Shown here in pieces: positions 8,365-16,615 of a DNA stretch of 64,000 nucleotides; within the stretch, counting starts at the first letter, position 1, and every line of letters begins with the position of its first letter. The position numbers were made by a program, and so were the translations under genes. Below the pieces are notes generated by a model. The model saw nothing but the letters and a program-made list of their open reading frames with translations. It was not told the DNA's origin and made no database searches. This stretch comes from Chitinophaga pinensis. Its GTDB lineage: Bacteria; Bacteroidota; Bacteroidia; Chitinophagales; Chitinophagaceae. The stretch is from the NCBI RefSeq assembly GCF_007896845.1, contig NZ_VOHS01000018.1, forward strand, positions 62,001 through 126,000. The letters are read 5' to 3'.

Positions 8365-9360
8365 TTATTGCAGAATGCTTTCAATCTCCTTCAGTTCTGC
8401 TGCATCAAACTGTACCTTGTGCAGGGCTCCGAGGTTGTTATCCAGCTGTTCTACGGAGCTGGCACCTATGAGTACAGTCGTCACACGTTTGTCTTTTAAT
8501 AACCACGCCAGTGCCATTTGTGCCAGTGTCTGACCTCTTTGCAATGCAATGGCATTCAATCGCTGGATCTTATCCAGTTTCTCATCTGTGATATGATCTG
8601 CTTTCAGGAAGCCGCTTGGTTTGCTGGCTCTTGAACCTTCCGGAATACCTTTCAGGTAACGGTCAGTCAGTAAGCCCTGCGCCAGCGGAGAGAATGGAAT
8701 ACAACCCACTCCATTGGCTTCCAGTACATCCAGCAGACCACCTTCTACCCATCTTTCAAACATAGAGTATTTAGGCTGATGGATCAGGCAGGGAGTACCC
8801 AGTGATTTTAATACTGCCAATGCTGCTTTTGTCTGTTCTGCAGTATAGTTAGATAAGCCAACATATAATGCCTTTCCCTGACGAACAGCCGTATCCAGTG
8901 CGCCCATCGTTTCTTCTATCGGTGTTTCCGGATCGGGACGGTGAGAGTAGAAGATATCGACATAATCCAGTTTCATACGACGCAGACTCTGATCGAGGCT
9001 GGACAGTACATATTTGCGGGAGCCCCAATCTCCGTATGGACCGGGCCACATATGATAGCCGGCTTTTGTAGAGATGATCAGTTCATCACGCAGGTTGCCT
9101 GTAAAATCTTTTCGCAGGATCGCGCCGAAATTCTCTTCTGCAGATCCGGGTACCGGACCGTAGTTATTGGCGAGGTCAAAGTGGGTAATTCCTTTATCAA
9201 AGGCCCGACGTACGATAGCACGGCCATTTTCAAAGTTATCGATAGACCCGAAGTTATGCCATAGACCCAGTGAAATAGCCGGGAGGCGGATACCGCTCTT
9301 ACCGCAACGGTTGTATATCATAGTATCATACCGGTCACTTGCAGGAACATAAGCACTCAT
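8365..9360 (-). CDS. yghZ: Aldo/keto reductase, L-glyceraldehyde 3-phosphate reductase-like (YghZ type)
   Basis: NADPH-dependent (beta/alpha)8 reductase of 331 residues. The catalytic tetrad is visible as D62 and Y67 (HFDLANNYGP), K99 (STKAGYHMWPGPYGDWGS) and H140 (FYSHRPDP). The segment around MWPGPYGDWGSRKY and the opening YNRCGKSGIRLPAISLGLWH are characteristic of the YghZ/MgrA group, which detoxifies glyceraldehyde 3-phosphate and methylglyoxal. The C-terminal cofactor loop VLIGASSVEQLDNN is present. It appears to be monocistronic and cytoplasmic. The unusual long inverted repeat lies about 165 nt upstream of its start, so a link in regulation is possible. Confidence 0.9.
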   Translation of the reverse strand: MSAYVPASDRYDTMIYNRCGKSGIRLPAISLGLWHNFGSIDNFENGRAIVRRAFDKGITHFDLANNYGPVPGSAEENFGAILRKDFTGNLRDELIISTKAGYHMWPGPYGDWGSRKYVLSSLDQSLRRMKLDYVDIFYSHRPDPETPIEETMGALDTAVRQGKALYVGLSNYTAEQTKAALAVLKSLGTPCLIHQPKYSMFERWVEGGLLDVLEANGVGCIPFSPLAQGLLTDRYLKGIPEGSRASKPSGFLKADHITDEKLDKIQRLNAIALQRGQTLAQMALAWLLKDKRVTTVLIGASSVEQLDNNLGALHKVQFDAAELKEIESILQ

Positions 9361-9704
9361 AATGTGGTTTTTTTTGGACGTACAAGATAGTGCTATTTGT
9401 AAGAAAAACAGCTATGCCGGTATTGTTGGTAAAAAGAGAGAAGATTACTATTAAAAACGAGCGTAAAGACATCCGCAGATAGCGGTAAAACCGGGCTGAC
9501 CGGAAGGGGAGTTGCTTTGATAGTAGTCAGACTATACTTATCCTTCGTTAATGCTACCTTTTTTACGTAGCATTAACGAAGGATAAGTATAGTCTGACTA
9601 TATACAGGAAGGGAAACAGTGATAAAGATAATGTTATTGAACGCTACGCTGCTTCAGTTGATCTGTCTGTCAGTCTTTCGGCATGTAGCATATGTTGTAA
9701 GTAC
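9361..9704. other. Intergenic region dominated by a long perfect inverted repeat
   Basis: This 344-nt gap lies between two minus-strand genes (AraC regulator ending at 9705, aldo/keto reductase starting at 9360). Its only striking content is the hairpin at 9524-9600. The remaining sequence shows no open frame, clear promoter or RNA gene. Confidence 0.6.
9524..9600. repeat. 34-bp perfect inverted repeat with 9-nt loop
   Basis: Left arm 9524-9557 begins TAGTCAGACTATACTTATCC; right arm 9567-9600 is its exact reverse complement over all 34 bases. The loop at 9558-9566 is CTTTTTTAC. Each outer end carries an 11-base near-palindrome (TAGTCAGACTA, and TAGTCTGACTA on the right arm). It is far longer and more perfect than a usual intrinsic terminator and has no flanking T tract. 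It could be a mobile palindrome, a regulatory hairpin, or an assembly fold-back artefact. Confidence 0.9.
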
Positions 9705-10580
9705 TTATACACTCTGGAAATAGCTGTTCATATATTCACTGGGAGATCGTTGGGTAACAGATTTGAATACCCGGTTAAAATTGGTAATACTGTTGAACCC
9801 ACAGGTATATGCCACTGTAGCAATATTATCATAACTGCCATCTGTCAGTTTTTTACAGGCCTCATTGATCCTTACTTCATTCAGGAAGGATACGAAGGTA
9901 TGCAGTGTATGCTTTTTAAAGAAGCGGCAGAAGGCCTGCGGTGTCATACAAGCCTGTTTGGCGGCATCTTCCAGTGTGATGGGTTTATCATAATGATGCA
10001 TGATATAGTTATAGATATTCCCGATGCGGATGCCTTCATGTTCACTGACAGGTTGTGCACGCTGACCGGAAGCCAGCGGTGTCATATCCGGGCAACCAGA
10101 TAACTGTTTCAGCAGTTCGACAAACTGTAACAGTTGTTCTGTGCCTGAACTGTTAGTGACCTTTAACATGCGGCTGGAAATCTCCGTAGCATAGTCCTGT
10201 GGTACTTTAAAACCTGACTGATGCTGCTGGATAAAGTTCTTCAGCACCTTTATCTCCGGCAGATTAAAGAAGCCTGCCAGTTCACCGTCGGGATTAAAGA
10301 ATATTACCAGCGCCACTATTTTTTTCCGGCTTTTGGGTTGAAAATAAGAGGCCTCACTCTTGAAAATATGCGGTTGATTGGCCCCTAACCAATAGAGTTC
10401 ACCGGGGCGGAACGGATGCATATTATTGTCGGCCACCAGGGTACCTTCACCCTGCTGAATCCAGGTGAGCTGGATCTCCTGGTGCCTGTGCAGATGGGGA
10501 TAGAAGTAAGGCAGTACATCTTTCTGTACAATAATGGATTTGTCCAGCGGAACAGGTATGGTAAACTGTAACACTTTCAT
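9705..10580 (-). CDS. AraC-family transcriptional regulator (cupin + HTH)
   Basis: A regulator of 291 residues. The N-terminal half is a cupin sensor (HLHRHQEIQLTWIQQGEG and GELYWLGANQPHIF). The C-terminal AraC DNA-binding domain holds two helix-turn-helix units, ITLEDAAKQACMTPQAFCRFFKK and IATVAYTCGFNSITNFNRVFK, then the family-end SPSEYM. It is divergent from the 10.9-14.7 kb operon, with a 331-nt shared region between them, so it is the natural candidate regulator of the hydroxyproline-type pathway. The ligand is not predictable from sequence. Confidence 0.92.
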   Translation of the reverse strand: MKVLQFTIPVPLDKSIIVQKDVLPYFYPHLHRHQEIQLTWIQQGEGTLVADNNMHPFRPGELYWLGANQPHIFKSEASYFQPKSRKKIVALVIFFNPDGELAGFFNLPEIKVLKNFIQQHQSGFKVPQDYATEISSRMLKVTNSSGTEQLLQFVELLKQLSGCPDMTPLASGQRAQPVSEHEGIRIGNIYNYIMHHYDKPITLEDAAKQACMTPQAFCRFFKKHTLHTFVSFLNEVRINEACKKLTDGSYDNIATVAYTCGFNSITNFNRVFKSVTQRSPSEYMNSYFQSV

Positions 10581-10911
10581 CTGGTAGCAATTTTAATAGT
10601 AATCGCAAGTTGGCTTGCAGGAATGTATTTACAGGTCTTGAATCTTTCTTACGTAGTAAGTACGCGTTATATTGGTTGATACTTCTGACACTAATGAGTG
10701 TGAATCTTACAATTATTCACTGTGTACCAATATTACAAATTTTAACCCGGATTTTGCAAAAAAATATAAGATCAGGTCAAAAAAGGGTTAAGTCCCGGAA
10801 TATATGAACCAGAGCCCCTGAAAACAGGTTAATATCAGGTAATAATTGATTACTATCAGATAGGTGCCCTTTATCTCTTTCTGATACTTTTGAACAAAAA
10901 ATTGTTCTTCT
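10581..10911. promoter_or_regulatory. Shared upstream region of the AraC gene and the DapA-family operon
   Basis: A 331-nt divergent regulatory region. At 10885-10892 TACTTTTG matches the TAnnTTTG element, 20 nt before the ATG of the DapA-family gene. A short dyad CTTAC-GTA-GTAAG lies at 10648-10660, nearer the AraC gene. A looser TTAACCC/GGGTTAA pair is at 10742-10748 and 10785-10791. These are candidate sites only. Confidence 0.45.
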
Positions 10912-11826
10912 ATGGCTATTGAATGGAAAGGAATATTTCCCGCATTTACCACAAAGTTTACAGCCGCTGATGAACTGGACCTGCCGCTGTTCGGAAAGAA
11001 CCTGCAAGCCCAGATCGCTGCCGGTATTGATGGGGTTATTTTAGGCGGTTCACTGGGTGAGGCCAGTGTTATTACGACTGCAGAAAAGGAAACACTGACG
11101 AAGTATGCAGTAGAACAGGTAGCGGGGAAGATCCCGGTTGTCATGAATATCGCAGAAGGTGCTACTGCGGAAGCGATCAGACAGGCAAAACTGGCAGCTG
11201 AATGGGGTGCAAAAGGTTTGATGCTGTTGCCTCCGATGCGTTATAAAAGCGATGAACGTGAAACAGCGGAGTACTTTAAGGCAGTGGCTGCTTCTACAGA
11301 ACTGCCGATTATGATCTATAACAATCCGGTTGATTATAAAGTGGAAGTGACACTGGAGATTTTTGATCAGTTGCAGGCGTATAGCAATATACAGGCGGTA
11401 AAAGAGTCTACCCGCGATGTATCTAACGTAACACGTATGATCAGTCGTTTTGGTGATCGTTTCAGTCTGCTGTGTGGTGTAGATACACTGGCAATGGAAG
11501 AGATGATATTGGGTGCGAATGGTTGGGTCGGCGGACTGGTATGTGCATTCCCTGCGGAAACCGTAGCAATATATAAACTCACAAAAGCAGGTCGTATCGC
11601 AGAAGCACTGGCTATTTACCGCTGGTTCCTGCCATTGCTGGAACTGGACCTGCATCCTAAACTGGTGCAGTATATCAAACTGGCAGAACAACAGGCGGGA
11701 TTAGGCAGTGAAACGGTAAGAGCGCCACGTCTCGCACTGGTAGGAGAAGAAAGAACACGGATCCTGAAAGTGATAGATGATGCTATTGCCAGCAGACCGG
11801 TATTACCTGATTATCTTTCACTTTAA
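10912..11826 (+). CDS. DapA-family Schiff-base lyase; likely pyrroline-4-hydroxy-2-carboxylate deaminase
   Basis: A dihydrodipicolinate-synthase-family TIM barrel of 304 residues. Schiff-base lysine K164 is in QAVKEST, the catalytic tyrosine Y136 in IMIYNNP, and the carboxylate-binding loop GGSLGE lies at 45-50. In hydroxyproline degradation a member of this family deaminates 1-pyrroline-4-hydroxy-2-carboxylate to 2-oxoglutarate semialdehyde. That role is inferred from the next gene (a semialdehyde dehydrogenase, 6 nt downstream) and from the epimerase and oxidoreductase genes at 34.7 kb. A different aldol-type substrate is possible; true DapA is less likely because there is no lysine-pathway context. 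Confidence 0.85.
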   Translation: MAIEWKGIFPAFTTKFTAADELDLPLFGKNLQAQIAAGIDGVILGGSLGEASVITTAEKETLTKYAVEQVAGKIPVVMNIAEGATAEAIRQAKLAAEWGAKGLMLLPPMRYKSDERETAEYFKAVAASTELPIMIYNNPVDYKVEVTLEIFDQLQAYSNIQAVKESTRDVSNVTRMISRFGDRFSLLCGVDTLAMEEMILGANGWVGGLVCAFPAETVAIYKLTKAGRIAEALAIYRWFLPLLELDLHPKLVQYIKLAEQQAGLGSETVRAPRLALVGEERTRILKVIDDAIASRPVLPDYLSL

Positions 11827-11832
11827 CGAGCT

Positions 11833-13284
11833 ATGATGCAGACAGATGAAATCATGCAGCGCGCAGCGGCAGCTTTTGAGGAATACAGGTATACGACGCC
11901 TGCCGCAAGGGCTGTGTTTCTCGGCGCAATTGCTGCCGCTATTGAAACACAAAGGGAATCATTGGTGGAGGCGGCCCATGCAGAATCTAATCTGCCACTA
12001 CCCAGACTAAATGGGGAGATCACCCGTACCACTTCGCAGCTACAGCTTTTTGCAACTTTGATAAAAGAAGGTAGCTGGGTAGAAGCCGTAATCGATACTG
12101 CAAAACCGGATGCTACACCGGCTAAACCGGACATCCGCCGCATGCTGTTGCCCGTAGGGCCGGTAGTTGTTTTTGGCGCCAGTAATTTTCCTTTTGCTTT
12201 CTCTACCGCAGGAGGAGATACCGCCAGCGCACTGGCAGCCGGGGCTACTGTTGTTATTAAGGGGCATCCGGCGCATCCGCGTACTTCGCAGTTAATGTAT
12301 GGCGCTATACAGACTGCTATCAAAGAAAGCGGTATGCCGGCGGATACAGTGCAACATGTGACGGGAGAGGGGAATGCGATCGGCCGCGAGCTGGTTATGC
12401 ATCCGCTGACGACAGGTGTTGGCTTCACCGGTTCTTTTCAGGGGGGTAAAGCCCTGCTGGATTATGCAGCACAACGGGAAGTACCTATACCGGTATTCGC
12501 AGAAATGAGCAGCATCAATCCGGTGGTGTTTTATCCGGATGCACTGGCCACACAGTCCGCACAACTGGCACAGACTTTTGCTGCTTCGATTACATTGGGA
12601 ATGGGACAGTTCTGTACGAATCCGGGTATCCTGATCGGTTTGAAAAGTGATGCACTGGAAAGCTTTATACAGCAGCTTGGAACGGCTATCGCGGCTGTTG
12701 CACCGCAGAAGATGCTGCACAAAGGTATCTGCGAAGCCTATGATAAAGGCCGTACCCGTATGTTGACAGAACCGGAGGTAACGCTGGTCAATGAGTCAGC
12801 CGTACCCGCCACCATGGAAGCATGGCCGGCACTTGCAAGAACAACTGCCAATGCTTTTCTGGTGAATCCGGCTTTGAAAGAAGAGCTCTTCGGACCATAT
12901 TCCCTGCTCGTGGAATGTGCGGATAAAGCCGAGCTGATAGCGGTATTGAAAAGTCTGCACGGACAGCTCACCACTACCATCGTCGGTACACCGGCAGATA
13001 CCACCCAATGGAAAGATGTTATCACTATACAATCGACCCTTGCTGGTCGTGTAATTCTCAATAACCCGCCTACCGGTGTGGAAGTATGCGCAGCGATGGT
13101 ACACGGAGGACCCTTCCCCGCTACCACCGATCAACGTTTTACTTCCGTCGGCACGAGTGCTGTCCGCCGTTGGGTAAGACCTGTATGTTTCCAGAACTTC
13201 ACAGATGATATGTTGCCCGATGCATTGAAGGCAGCTAATCCCCTCGGCATATGGCGCCAGGTGGATAATCAGTTTGTGCGATAA
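11833..13284 (+). CDS. NADP-type aldehyde dehydrogenase; likely 2-oxoglutarate semialdehyde dehydrogenase
   Basis: An aldehyde dehydrogenase of 483 residues. Catalytic C261 is in GQFCTNPG, the general base E224 in VFAEMSSINP, the Rossmann-side N118 in FGASNFPFAFS, and K143 in VIKGHPAHP. The KGHPAHP and FAEMSSINP motifs are typical of the 2,5-dioxovalerate (2-oxoglutarate semialdehyde) dehydrogenases. The enzyme would oxidise the product of the preceding DapA-family protein to 2-oxoglutarate, feeding the TCA cycle. Only 6 nt separate the two genes. Two adjacent ATGs (11833, 11836) are possible starts. Confidence 0.9.
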   Translation: MMQTDEIMQRAAAAFEEYRYTTPAARAVFLGAIAAAIETQRESLVEAAHAESNLPLPRLNGEITRTTSQLQLFATLIKEGSWVEAVIDTAKPDATPAKPDIRRMLLPVGPVVVFGASNFPFAFSTAGGDTASALAAGATVVIKGHPAHPRTSQLMYGAIQTAIKESGMPADTVQHVTGEGNAIGRELVMHPLTTGVGFTGSFQGGKALLDYAAQREVPIPVFAEMSSINPVVFYPDALATQSAQLAQTFAASITLGMGQFCTNPGILIGLKSDALESFIQQLGTAIAAVAPQKMLHKGICEAYDKGRTRMLTEPEVTLVNESAVPATMEAWPALARTTANAFLVNPALKEELFGPYSLLVECADKAELIAVLKSLHGQLTTTIVGTPADTTQWKDVITIQSTLAGRVILNNPPTGVEVCAAMVHGGPFPATTDQRFTSVGTSAVRRWVRPVCFQNFTDDMLPDALKAANPLGIWRQVDNQFVR

Positions 13285-13297
13285 ACCCAGATACCCT

Positions 13298-14716
13298 ATG
13301 TCAGATCAACCAACATCTTTCCGGCGGTCCTTCGGACTGCTGGACGCTACGATGATTGTAGCCGGCTCTATGATCGGTTCAGGTATTTTCCTGGTAAGCG
13401 CCGATATTACCCGCAATGTAGGCTCCGCCGGCTGGCTGGTGCTGATATGGATGATTACCGGTCTCCTGACGCTGACAGCAGCGCTGAGCTATGGAGAGTT
13501 AAGCGCCATGTTTCCGCATGCAGGCGGACAGTACGTTTACCTGAAAGAAGCGTTTAACCGGCTGACGGGCTTTCTGTTTGGCTGGAGTTTCTTTACAGTG
13601 ATACAGGCTGGTTCTATTGCAGCAGTGGGCGTGGCCTTTGCGAAGTTTTCTGCGTATATCTTTCCGGTATTGAGTGAGAAAAATATTGTGGCAGATCTGG
13701 GCTTTATTACCATATCTGCCGCACAACTCACTTCTATTCTGCTGATCGTCCTGCTGACTTTCATTAACACCCTTGGGGTAAAGGAAGGGAAGCTGATACA
13801 GACCGGTTTCACACTGGCGAAGATTGCTGCCTTACTGGCCCTGATCTTATTCGGTTGTTTTGCGGCTGATAAGACGATATGGGATGCCAACTGGCAGACC
13901 GGGTTCTCATTGCAACAAATGACTGCACAGGGAGGAATAACGCATTTAAGCGCATACGCCGGTGCGGGATTTGCCGCTTTGGGGGCCATTGCCGGTAGTA
14001 TGGTAGGGAGCCTGTTCAGCAGTGATTCCTGGAACAATGTTACTTTCATTGCAGGTGAGATCAAGCGGCCGGAGCGTAATATCGGGAGAAGTCTTTTCCT
14101 CGGTACATTGATCGTGACGGTCATTTACGTCGCCACCAATCTGGTTTATCTGGGAGTGTTATCCCTCCGGGAAATTGCATTCGCAGAAAACGAAAGGGTA
14201 GGCGTAGCCGCAGCCGTAAAGATCTTTGGCGCCAGGGGAACCTATATTATTGCCGGTCTGCTGATGGTCTCCACTTTCGGCTGTAACAACGGACTGATAC
14301 TATCTGGTGCGAGGGTCTGTTATACGATGGCGAAGGATGGCGTATTCTTTAAACAACTGGCAACATTGAATAAGAACGCTGTGCCGGGTAAAGCATTGTG
14401 GATCCAGTGTATCTGGGCCTCTTTGTTATGCCTGAGCGGCAGGTATGGTCAGTTGCTGGATTATGTCATCTTTGTCGTACTGATCTTCTATATCCTCACC
14501 ATTGCGGGTATCTTCCGGCTGCGCCGGACAAGACCTGATCTTCCAAGGCCATATAAGGCCTTTGGTTACCCTGTATTACCCTTGTTGTATATTGTGTCGG
14601 CCAGTGTCATTTGCGTGGCGCTATTGGTCTATAAACCACTTTATACATGGCCCGGACTATGTATCGTCCTGCTGGGTATACCGGTGTATTATCTGGTATG
14701 GAAAAAGGAGCAGTAG
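13298..14716 (+). CDS. APC-superfamily amino-acid permease
   Basis: A twelve-helix permease of 472 residues. It opens with LLDATMIVAGSMIGSGIF, the conserved substrate-binding first helix of the APC family, and has SYGELSAMFPHAGGQYVYL. The frame is open upstream into the dehydrogenase gene, but the ATG at 13298 gives the normal N-terminus 13 nt after the dehydrogenase stop. Its place in the operon suggests import of hydroxyproline or a related amino acid. The stop codon directly abuts the stop of the convergent transglutaminase gene, with no room for a terminator. Confidence 0.9.
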   Translation: MSDQPTSFRRSFGLLDATMIVAGSMIGSGIFLVSADITRNVGSAGWLVLIWMITGLLTLTAALSYGELSAMFPHAGGQYVYLKEAFNRLTGFLFGWSFFTVIQAGSIAAVGVAFAKFSAYIFPVLSEKNIVADLGFITISAAQLTSILLIVLLTFINTLGVKEGKLIQTGFTLAKIAALLALILFGCFAADKTIWDANWQTGFSLQQMTAQGGITHLSAYAGAGFAALGAIAGSMVGSLFSSDSWNNVTFIAGEIKRPERNIGRSLFLGTLIVTVIYVATNLVYLGVLSLREIAFAENERVGVAAAVKIFGARGTYIIAGLLMVSTFGCNNGLILSGARVCYTMAKDGVFFKQLATLNKNAVPGKALWIQCIWASLLCLSGRYGQLLDYVIFVVLIFYILTIAGIFRLRRTRPDLPRPYKAFGYPVLPLLYIVSASVICVALLVYKPLYTWPGLCIVLLGIPVYYLVWKKEQ

Positions 14717-15643
14717 TTACTGCTGACCGGAAAACGGTTCCACCGACATTGCTGTTACGCCGTGCAGGTGTACGTCGTTGGTTTCTTCGAATACTTTTCC
14801 GTCTTCATAGGCGACCGCGACAAATACGGAGAGTTTTTGTCTGGCGGGCCCTTTGAAGGTACCTTTCACCGGACTGCAATCATTGAAATGCCTTCCGACA
14901 GATAATTTCACATGTTTATTAGTTACCCAGATATTGTTGGTCGGGTCAATACCTGCCCATCCGTATCCGGGTATCCATGCTTCCACCCATGCGTGCGTAG
15001 CGCCTTCTCCGCGCATACCGTCCTTATTCGGACAGATATATCCGCTGATATAACGGCAGGGGATACCACAGGAGCGGAGTATGTGAAGCATGAGGTGTGC
15101 AAAATCCTGACAGACGCCTGCACGGTGTTGCAGGATCTCATCAACAGTTGTTTCTATATTGGTAATACCCTTCAGGTATTTGAAGTTTTTAAAGATGTAT
15201 TCGCTGCAATGTTCTGTTACAGCGGCGACACTTTTCTCCGGCTGGCGGATCACCGTGATGATATTGTCAATAGCGCTCTGGTTGCTGATCATATCCGGAC
15301 GGGCCAGTTCGAGCAGCAGGAGGCTATCTGTCATTTCCTGTTCCAGTTGTGTAAAGCCGGAGTGGAAATTGATCTGTAACTGCGAAGAGGCGGTGGTACG
15401 TACCAGCAGTTTACTTTCAATGCTCAGCACTTTATGTGGTGGCAGCAGATTGAAGTTACCCACCTTATTACCAAAATAATCAGTGAACGTATGGATTTCC
15501 GGTTGACCGGTAATGAGCAGTTCATGCTGTAGTATTTCCTGATCGGGACACTGAAATGGAAATACCCTGATTTCATTGACGCTTTCTTTGACCGGTCTGT
15601 CGTACTCGTATCTGGTAATATGATGTATTCTGAAAATGGCCAT
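14717..15643 (-). CDS. Transglutaminase-like cysteine peptidase/transferase of the ATP-grasp cassette
   Basis: A protein of 308 residues with the bacterial transglutaminase N-terminal beta domain (about 1-90) and the transglutaminase core. The catalytic triad is C178 (HRAGVCQDFAHLML), H217 (GATHAWVEAW) and D233 (GIDPTNN). It is the last gene of a three-gene operon (18061 to 14717) with alpha-E and ATP-grasp proteins. In this conserved cassette, described by Aravind's group as an amidoligase system, the transglutaminase is predicted to cut or transfer peptide tags. No signal peptide is seen, so the protein should be cytoplasmic. The true substrate is unknown. Confidence 0.9.
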   Translation of the reverse strand: MAIFRIHHITRYEYDRPVKESVNEIRVFPFQCPDQEILQHELLITGQPEIHTFTDYFGNKVGNFNLLPPHKVLSIESKLLVRTTASSQLQINFHSGFTQLEQEMTDSLLLLELARPDMISNQSAIDNIITVIRQPEKSVAAVTEHCSEYIFKNFKYLKGITNIETTVDEILQHRAGVCQDFAHLMLHILRSCGIPCRYISGYICPNKDGMRGEGATHAWVEAWIPGYGWAGIDPTNNIWVTNKHVKLSVGRHFNDCSPVKGTFKGPARQKLSVFVAVAYEDGKVFEETNDVHLHGVTAMSVEPFSGQQ

Positions 15644-15651
15644 ATGCTGGT

Positions 15652-16593
15652 TTATGCGTAGGAGAAAAATTTTTGCGTCAGGAGGTTGGCGAAATACAGG
15701 AGATCATGACGTAAAGTCTCCAGAAATGGTTGCAGGCTCCTGTTGGTCAGATCGTCAATTTCCATGTGTTTCACTTTGCTGTGCAGGCGCCCGAAATTAC
15801 GGATCAGTGCTGCATTCTCTTCAGAAATATGACCTTTGGTCACATCCTGTAAGTGACGGTCAATTCTGCCCAGCGAATATATAACGGAATGCGCAAAATC
15901 TTCATTAAATAATACCTGATGCAATACGTCGTGGGTATACTGATAAGAGCGGTATGTTTTTAAGTGCAGCTCGTAACCGGACAGGGACATCAGGAGATGC
16001 CGCCATTGCATGATATCCTTGGTATCGTCTACACGGTAGTGGTTCAGGGCGTATTGTTTGTCGGTCAGCACGATGGTTTCTGTACAACGTTCTATGTATT
16101 TCCCGAGATTCATAAAACCCCAGCCGGTGCCTCTTGCCATAGTGATATCCGTAATACCGGTATAAAGCACAGAATGACGGGTGAAGAGGTCAAGTACATC
16201 GGCGGCTTCATAATTGGTGAGCCGGCTGTCCAGCGAAGGCTGATTGATCAGGTGATAAAATGAATTTACTTCTTCCCAGACCTCTTTGGTGATATAATCC
16301 TGTATACCGCGGGCATTTTCTCTGGCTTTGCCGATGATGGCTTTCAGGGAATTACTGTTGGCCGGATCTGTCAATAGTTTCTTCAGGGCAGCGCCGCTGT
16401 TGTGTGAGATATTGTTGATCTCTTCTGCGTTGGTGTTGGTAAAGGTTTCCAATACCGGTCGCCATGTCAGGGGACCATTGACGTCTTTGTCCAGCGAAAG
16501 GAGATTATGCGTAGCCGTAACGCGTAGTAAGCTTTCAGCCCGCTCCATATAACGGGCGAGCCAGAACAGTGAATCAGCAATCCTGCTTAGCAT
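15652..16593 (-). CDS. Alpha-E domain protein (DUF403)
   Basis: An all-helical protein of 313 residues. Its N-terminus MLSRIADSLFWLARYMERAESLLRV is the family hallmark, followed later by GRIDRHLQDVTKG. Members always travel with a circularly permuted ATP-grasp protein and often a transglutaminase, as here: 8 nt separate it from the transglutaminase and 22 nt from the ATP-grasp gene. The function of the alpha-E domain is not established; it may be a scaffold or processing partner for a peptide product. It is cytoplasmic with no membrane segments. Confidence 0.92.
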   Translation of the reverse strand: MLSRIADSLFWLARYMERAESLLRVTATHNLLSLDKDVNGPLTWRPVLETFTNTNAEEINNISHNSGAALKKLLTDPANSNSLKAIIGKARENARGIQDYITKEVWEEVNSFYHLINQPSLDSRLTNYEAADVLDLFTRHSVLYTGITDITMARGTGWGFMNLGKYIERCTETIVLTDKQYALNHYRVDDTKDIMQWRHLLMSLSGYELHLKTYRSYQYTHDVLHQVLFNEDFAHSVIYSLGRIDRHLQDVTKGHISEENAALIRNFGRLHSKVKHMEIDDLTNRSLQPFLETLRHDLLYFANLLTQKFFSYA

Positions 16594-16615
16594 GTATATG
16601 AGTTCGTTTTAAAGG

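Noticed and set aside
9524..9600. The 34-bp inverted repeat as an ordinary terminator
   Set aside because: The stem is several times longer than usual and no T tract follows either arm; only the loop holds six T.
10742..10791. TTAACCC/GGGTTAA pair as a regulatory element
   Set aside because: Seven-base arms 36 nt apart in an AT-rich region are expected by chance fairly often; it is only mentioned as a candidate within the larger region.
11050..11691. 213-codon open frame antisense to the DapA-family gene
   Set aside because: The plus-strand gene has all family motifs; the antisense product has biased residues and no recognisable domain.
11823..13134. Several antisense open frames opposite the aldehyde dehydrogenase gene
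   Set aside because: Shadows of a well-supported plus-strand gene with its catalytic residues in place.
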